Assembly (NCBI GenBank): GCA_034190875.2
Contig: CM067356.1
Coordinates: 48,380,163-48,444,162, forward strand
Direction: 5' to 3'
Source: Urechis unicinctus
Taxonomy: Eukaryota > Annelida > Polychaeta > Xenopneusta > Urechidae
Length of the DNA: 64,000 nucleotides
In this document: piece by piece, positions 57,216 through 64,000 of the stretch
Position numbering within the stretch: the stretch's first letter is position 1
Layout: the number at the start of each line of letters is the position of its first letter
Position numbers and translations under genes: made by a program
The notes under the pieces: model-generated
Databases searched by the model: none
What the model was told of the DNA's origin: nothing
The model's input: the letters and a program-made list of their open reading frames with translations, nothing else

Positions 57216-58284
57216 CCTAGGCATCAAGGTCTGTTAACCATGCGATAAAGTTCTACCTTATGAACTTTCTTCTTTGATACATCCTTTAGAGCAGAATCGC
57301 GTATTCATTATTTTCTTTTGTCCGGCCTTTATGGGCCATCTGGTTATCCATACCAATGCATAATCACTGGTGCTGTTGGCCATATCGCTAACCGTTGTTG
57401 GGAAACTTTATCAAAAGTCTTCAGGATTCCCAGTTTCTAACATTTTATGCCCATTAAGAATAGCTAAATGTTGGCGAAGGTGAGCCTTTGCACAGAAAAC
57501 CATGCTGAGTTTCAATAAATACGCTATGTTTAAGTAAGTGATCTGGGAGTTAGCCTCTGACAAGAGTTTCAGTACATTTTACGTACCAAGGATAGTAAGC
57601 CGATCGGTTAGTAATTTGATGGCTGCTTACGATACCCCTTAAAAATTAGATCTTCCAAGTAGCATACATAACAGACAGCGACCTCGATTACCTTTGGGGC
57701 GTACTTAAGATCTCCGAGGCGGACGAAAAAAATGAAAACTACTTGATAGCACAACCCAATGTCTAGAATAGAAAATAAAGCGGTACACTTTGCATAAGAG
57801 GTTCTATATGCATCTGACAAACACAGCTCTAATGTTAAACACTACTGTAGACTACTTTAATTCACACATGATTTGGCGTTAATGTTTTGCAGAGCATGAC
57901 TGCCACACCTTTGATATGAGGCCACGCGCTGCCTCGGGACTGATAGTATGCTATGGCACCTCACATCAGAATACACGGATCGAGGTGCTGGATATCATCA
58001 TTAATATATTAGCCATGAAAGAGTCGCATGCCTGATAATTGCAATCTCTATTTGGCACACACCCATCCGCCAACGAATCAAACCGGTTGGAAAATCTCAT
58101 TTTACTAGCATATATAGCTGGCAATTATCGGCAACATTCAACAGCATATATGAAGCAGTAATTAATTCTTCAATTTTTGTGGGCTGCTTCGAATAATTCT
58201 TTAATCTCCGTTTTGCTATATCGAGTAAAACAAAGCATATCCATAGCCCAATGTTACTATTCTAAAAGAAGCCGGTACACACAG
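57216..58284. other. No recognisable feature
   Basis: AT-rich DNA with short open frames only. Confidence 0.5.
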
Positions 58285-58314
58285 GACTTTAACAGACGCC
58301 GACTCCGAGACGTC
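58285..58314. repeat. 30-bp direct repeat, copy 2
   Basis: Matches 56357-56386 at 29 of 30 bases, 1,928 bp away, same orientation. The flanking bases differ at once on both sides, so a short unit was copied rather than a long segment. Confidence 0.9.
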
Positions 58315-60012
58315 ACAGTTTTTTTCCCCTACGATGGTTGATATATGAGTCTATCGAAATGATGATAGGTTTCGCTTGACCGTTAGAACCTCAGATGACA
58401 TCGTTTCTGCGGCATCGGAGAGCAAGAATCCCACATTTCCCTGCTATTGTCATATTCTACCACCATGGAAGATACCAGTGCGATATTGCATTTCAAAATA
58501 CATCTTTAAGGGACGGCATTTGAACAAAATAAAGATAAGAGAACATACTGAGCTCATCCTGGCCCTTGTCATTATTTATATTTAAAGATACCCAGTGGCA
58601 TGCTATTATAACCTTTGGAATATAATGACTTATCTCAAGGTGTTTCCATCGTTTATCCTAAATTGATGAATGCCAGGTGAGCGGCTGGTTGAAGCGCCCA
58701 AAGCTGCTATAAAGATTTCATACTGCTTGCTGCTGGGAGATGAAAAGATTGATGATGCAGTGGTATATAGTGACGGTTTAATTACCACAGTAAGATGGTT
58801 TTGCACCAGAAACCCTTCCCCATGATAATGGTTGGAAGTGCAATATCCGAGATGATGTAAGTCATATCAACCAGTTACGAAACCGACAAAATATAATTAT
58901 AATCAATTGGATATGCATGGCATGTTGCAAAAACGTGTGTCACATTATGTGGTTTTGGCAACATTCACACATTTACCAATGCCAGGAATTGGAAAACTGC
59001 TACGTAAACATTTTGCTAAATTACCATCACAATGGTTAATAATGGTGGCTGTCATCAGAGCGGCATGTATGACAGTCGCAGAACAGCAGCTTCTTGACCC
59101 GTGTGCTCCGGCTGCCCTGTAGCGGTCATCACTGGGAGAGAGCCATCAAGCAAATGGCGGACATTTGTACTTGTATCGCTGCCGTTTGGCATCTCGCATT
59201 GGATATTATGTGTATCGTAAGTTAATAATGACTGGGGCTATTGCAAATGTTTTTGAGGTGTGAAGCTGTAATGCCTGACTAGAATCCTTAACCCTATTTG
59301 ATACCACCCACCGACTGGACTGACGTAAATCTAATTTAGGTGCAGTATCTTTTAAGATTAGTACGTAAGGTCACGTGAGCATGCGATAACTAACAACATT
59401 CTCTGGTTTTGCGTAGGTGGGCAAGCCTTTTGCGTAGGTGGTCAAAAACAGCCAATATAAGTTTAGCGCCATTTGTCTCCTACCACTAAATATGACGTCA
59501 GCTGACATGGATTGCTGGTAGAAAATTTTACGGGAACTAATAGATATTTTGCAAACATAGTTTGTTAAATGGGATTATGAAGCAACTTGTATTAGCCATG
59601 ATATCCATCCACAAATCTTTCGCGATTCCTAATAGCCCAGAGAGTCGATAGCATTACGCACACACCATAGTGACCCACAATAAAGCGGTTTAGATTTTTA
59701 AAAAAATTAGTGTACTAATCTCTCTCCATACGGCAGCAGTACTGAGAAAGTATTCATATTCATACCGTGTTTAAACTCGGCCATACATTTGATAGCTAAG
59801 GCATATTGCCATTGCATTATCTTAAGCAATCAATCAATGTTTCATAAGCGCTTATGATGTATGAATCAAGTGCAATTCGCCGTAAGAGCCTGTGTGTATG
59901 AACTATCAGTTTATGTGATGGCAGTTATTGGATGTTAGCAGCTCACATCCGGAGTATGAATCGCGACGCTGCTGTATTTTATTGCCTCATTAATATTGCG
60001 TGGCATGCTGAA
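58315..60012. other. No recognisable gene; small 21-bp duplication
   Basis: AT-rich DNA. TTTTGCGTAGGTGG occurs twice, about 21 bp apart, at 59407 and 59428. No gene or RNA signature is seen. Confidence 0.5.
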
Positions 60013-60099
60013 GGTTGTACCTGGCTGTAAGGTCGGGATTTGCGATAACTGCTGTGATTGCAGCTATCACAATTCCCGATCTCACAGCCGGGAATAACG
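60013..60099. repeat. Ungapped 40-bp imperfect hairpin with 7-nt loop
   Basis: The arms 60013-60052 and 60060-60099 pair without any insertion or deletion. By eye 31 of 40 positions are Watson-Crick pairs and three more would be G-U pairs in a plus-strand RNA; the loop is TGTGATT. The inner stem includes GCGATAACTGC opposite GCAGCTATCAC. It could be a microRNA-precursor-like fold, the centre of a palindromic transposon, or an old fold-back duplication. No promoter or neighbouring hairpin helps decide. Confidence 0.8.
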
Positions 60100-63000
60100 A
60101 TGTACATTAACGGTATATCTTTCTGGTATTTCTCCTCTGCCCGAAACGTTCTTACAGCCAATATGAATGCCATCTAGATGTACTTTACAGTTGATAAGCA
60201 TTGGTGAAAACCTCGGTCTTGCGATTTGGGAGGTTTTGCTGTTTTCATGCTTGTTTGAACAAGTGGGTGTAATACGTTCAGCAACATTGTGCGAACCACA
60301 CATATATTAATCACAACCACAGCCGTCCATTTGCACACGCGACCGACATACACTCAAGCATCAAAATGAGCAAAGCAATAAATGTAAGTTATCCTATGGT
60401 CACGCGGATGATATGAGAAATATACACAAGGACGCGAAGCTGATTGGTCCTACCAGTTTTTACCTGTTAAAATAAATGACAGTCACACATTGCTTATCAG
60501 CTACATGAGGCATTAATAAAAGTTTGAGGATATCTATTTCGAGACCGATATTCATAGGTTTACATCATTAATTGTATATCTTACATGCGATTAAATCATC
60601 GATTTTAACCTACATGGACATGGTTTTACCTACCACGCTGGTATTGTTTGTATATTGCCTATCGCTCCCCATGAGCTATTAACCAGCCGGTTTCCGAATT
60701 TTGCACATCTCCGTGTGCCTAACTCGGAAAGAATTTGCTGCCAATAGTCAATGCATGCGCATTACATTATAGTATACAACTTTGGGTAAGCCGGTTCTAA
60801 ATCAGTTCCATCTGAACAAAATCCGTCACGAGAATGTTCATTTATTCTCTGACTCTCCTTCCCAGGAATAGGTAGCTTGCCTCTTCGTCCGAGCCAATAC
60901 GTTTCGAGGGGTGACACGCAATCAAGCAAGTGCGATTTGAAAATAACATAGAAAAGCGTACTGCCAAGACGAATATCCATTGCTTAGAATATTTCCTCTA
61001 GTCTAATATAAGAACTAACAGACCGCTGTTTGTCAACGCGGGACGGAGCTAACCGAACTATGATTTGTTACTATATCTAATGTATGAGCAAACAACCATA
61101 AAGACACTGGAATAAAGGCATTTGTAAGTATTGCAGGACTAATGGATGATGTATTGAGACTTAGATAACATTAACGCAATTCAATGAAATCAAAGTTGTC
61201 TATAATGTGTTTGTTCCGTACCGACTTCATTTTCATTATCATGCACTGTGTTTTATCTTGACTGCTTTTCTAGCTTTCTTAGATGTTTGGAAAGCTCAGA
61301 ACTAGCGATCCCCGAATGTGGAAAGGTGTGCTCGAGGTTAATTGCGTCCAGTGATTAGCGTGACATGCATTCAGTGCATTTCTGACGATAACTTCATTGC
61401 ATATTTATCAGCATAGCCTTTTCCGTTCTAACTTCGTTTTGGAATACATATTTGCGGTTGCGATAATAGTAGTGTACCTCAACTGTTGATTTTGTAACGT
61501 CTTCATGACGCAGCATGTCGCGTCTATGTGTATCAATGTGTGAATAATAGTGTGCGATATACAATGGCAAGCAAGTGTAAGGCAGCAATGAACTAAAACG
61601 GCACAAAGCGCAGCATCTAGGTGCATAATACATCAGATGACACGTATTGTTTACAAAGCTTAGTTGTACACATCTGTAAATGCTGCCACCAAACAGCGAT
61701 ACCTATTATTCAGCAAACATAAGCAAAGCATATCAACAACAATCTCTACAATCTTTTTCGTCTGACTAAACACTGTCGGTTTTATTCTACGAGGGTAAAC
61801 AAGGCGATTTACAGTAAACTAATGGGGCATGGTGTTAACACTGGTGATAGATATATGCTTATGTGACTTATTTGCGGTTCCACTTGGCATTTGCGGGGTA
61901 AATCTGATTAATCATGATTAAAAATAGCGCTCTGTTACTTAGACCGGACAACGTGGGGTATGTTTCTAGCATATTCGACGAAGAAAATAATGGTACGGTC
62001 AATACGATTGTTACCAGATTGGCTGTTTATCTAACACTGGGCTGACAGAAAAATCAATAATTTTGTTAGCTTGTTGAATGTACGAACCCCATTGCATAAC
62101 CATTTGTGTTAAAATAAATTAATCCCGTCCTGAAAATAAATGAACTCCTGTTGTGAATATGATATCCTGTTGATTATCAAACGTTCATTAGATCTCCTGA
62201 ACCGCTTATGATTTAGCATATATTTAATGTCAATGTTTTAATGTACATCATACCGGTCACTTCAATTTGCCGTATATTGTCTAGTGATCAAAGATGTAAG
62301 TGAATTATTCATAGGTGAACTCAAAAGCATCTTGCGGCTTTGATTAGTACAGGGTCGTTATTTGGCGGCCATCGTGATATTAAAGGTTGTGTGACTGATA
62401 AATCATTTACCATGTGTAATATGATATGCTACGTTCCATCAGTTTACCAACACCACTATAAAATGTCTGATAATTATAATAATGAGAGCGGTACGATCAA
62501 ATTGCTGAACCATATTTCCGATACTGCTTCAGAATGTATTGTATTTCTGGTTATGACAGTTCGTTCAGTTGAGAGGGTGTTGCATTTGACGCAAAACGAT
62601 GTCTTCACATCAAATGCCTTATAGACTTTCAAGGCCATCTTATTTGTAGGGTTCCTCGGTATGTAATATTTCTCGGTTGTGCCTGTTCTGTTCGCCAACC
62701 TGACTTGTTGTCTCAGTTTTCTGAGAAGAGATTCCGCGGATTAGATATTAACGAAATATAAGAGGTCCGTCAAGTGTATGTACAACAAACACCGATGTCG
62801 TGCTGGTTATGGCAACTATTAAACGTTTAGGATGCATAGTCAGTTGGAATATATTTTTAGAAGCAGGGACGATAACGCCATAAAGTCTCCCTTGGCATGG
62901 CTAGTTGCCTCAATATGCATAATATGCAATAGCAAACCAGTACAAGTCAGCGGTGTAAGATAACAGCCATCATACGCCGCACCTGTTAAATCTGCATCGT

Positions 63001-64000
63001 CAATTATACACGCTATGCACTACAAAATCATAGCGGCTAGATTTATATGCAGTGGTATTTCACCGAATGTACATTTTGCATTTCTCAGTCCAATGCTGGC
63101 GTTAGATGGTACCGCAATCAGTATATGCGTGTGCCGAACACATAATTATGTGGGCTAATGGGCTCTGGTGCAACTGCTCGACACAATGGAATTATTTTTC
63201 CTGACATCAGCAAAGAAAATGTCACAATCGCATTGATTACAACTACTCCCATGTATTGGACCAGGATAATATGCTGCAGCAGCTCATGTTCGAATTCATG
63301 GGGAGCATCATGATCGAAGAGCTGCAAAATGTAACTCCTTGACCACCGTTGTTGTTATTCTATTGTTGAAGACAACTTATCTATCAATCACTGAATATTT
63401 CACCTAGCAAACTTGTGTGACCCGGTTAGTACTTGGGAATAACTGCATACAAATTTCAGTTGTATTCCCGTTATCTTGGTTGCCGTGATATCTTAAAAAA
63501 GCAAGTGCTAAAAGTTTTTCAACATAACCCTTTCCTGGTTATAGCATTGCAATCTACAGCAGTATAGGAAACTTTGTGAGTCGTTTGTAACGGATTGAAG
63601 TAAATCGTTATATTGGGTTGTTGAATAAACCTTCACCTAAAGAAACTGCAAAAGTTATTTACAAAAAATAATTATTGTCAATTCGACCTTCATTAGACAG
63701 CCAACACATTGAATAAGCAGTGTATGAATTGCTATTCTGGTGTGCATCTTTAGGCAATCTATGAAATAAATCCTATCAAATATACATATGCATATGCAAT
63801 GCATACTTACATCCCAGCCACATTTTAGTCAAATCATTTACAAGCAAGAATAAACCGTTGCATGTACATAAATTCAGCTCTGTATTTTGCGCTGAGAAAA
63901 TATCTCCAACGAATCCATATGTGTAGAAAAAAATACCTCTTGCATCCCAAACAAATGGCAAATCTGGCGGTTGTCGAGATTAATACTATTTGGTTCAATG
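60100..64000. other. No recognisable gene
   Basis: AT-rich DNA with short open frames. The 72-codon minus frame 60762-60980 and the 69-codon minus frame 63118-63327 have mixed, protein-like composition but match no family I know. The string TTGGGTTGTTGAATAAA at about 63611 also occurs near 9226, hinting at one more fragment of a dispersed repeat. Confidence 0.45.

Overview
The window looks like AT-rich, gene-poor nuclear DNA from an animal, most likely a marine invertebrate. No reading frame exceeds about 150 codons. There are no operons or ribosome-binding sites, and dinucleotide microsatellites are long ((GA)n, (AT)n, TG/CG-rich). Every protein-like trace I recognise is a broken piece of a mobile element: Mutator-like (MULE) transposases, a LINE, a tRNA-derived SINE, and Maverick/Polinton-type virus-like transposons. 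The combination of MULE and Polinton fragments with a SINE of this layout is what suggests an invertebrate; no species is claimed. I see no intact cellular gene and no exon I would defend.

Layout. 1-6.2 kb: no recognisable feature. 6.2-14.0 kb: two long, diverged copies of one non-coding repeat (about 6.24-9.2 and 10.3-13.96 kb), the second holding a (GA)n tract and two short tandem duplications. 14-31 kb: mostly featureless, with a 69-bp x3 minisatellite (14.9 kb), a Z-DNA-type tract (23.0 kb), a perfect 18-bp hairpin (25.0 kb), two long (AT)n tracts (25.6 and 28.2 kb) and a SINE (30.5 kb). 31.0-31.7 kb: a 16-bp GC-rich repeat array, then a MULE transposase remnant. 31.7-41 kb: featureless except a 40-bp x3 minisatellite (38.5 kb). 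41.2-45.6 kb: a doubtful endonuclease-like ORF, an AT/CT microsatellite, tandem repeats and a minus-strand LINE remnant that stops at the repeat edge.

46.8-54.8 kb is the richest part. On the plus strand are a RecQ-helicase-like fragment and a type-B DNA-polymerase-like fragment. On the minus strand are three consecutive Polinton-like virion/protease gene remnants. Then come a (GA)n tract, a second MULE remnant and, on the plus strand, a small Cys/His-rich remnant followed by the C-terminal half of a Polinton packaging ATPase. All are interrupted by stops, frameshifts or lost catalytic residues. I read this as a graveyard of one or more virus-like transposons later invaded by a MULE. 56-64 kb: a candidate 0.7-kb element with terminal inverted repeats, a 30-bp direct repeat, and an ungapped 40-bp imperfect hairpin (60.0 kb); otherwise nothing recognised.

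Because the genes are fossils, they do not work together as a living system. The window records successive insertion, decay and repeat expansion. All calls are by eye, without any search or alignment program.
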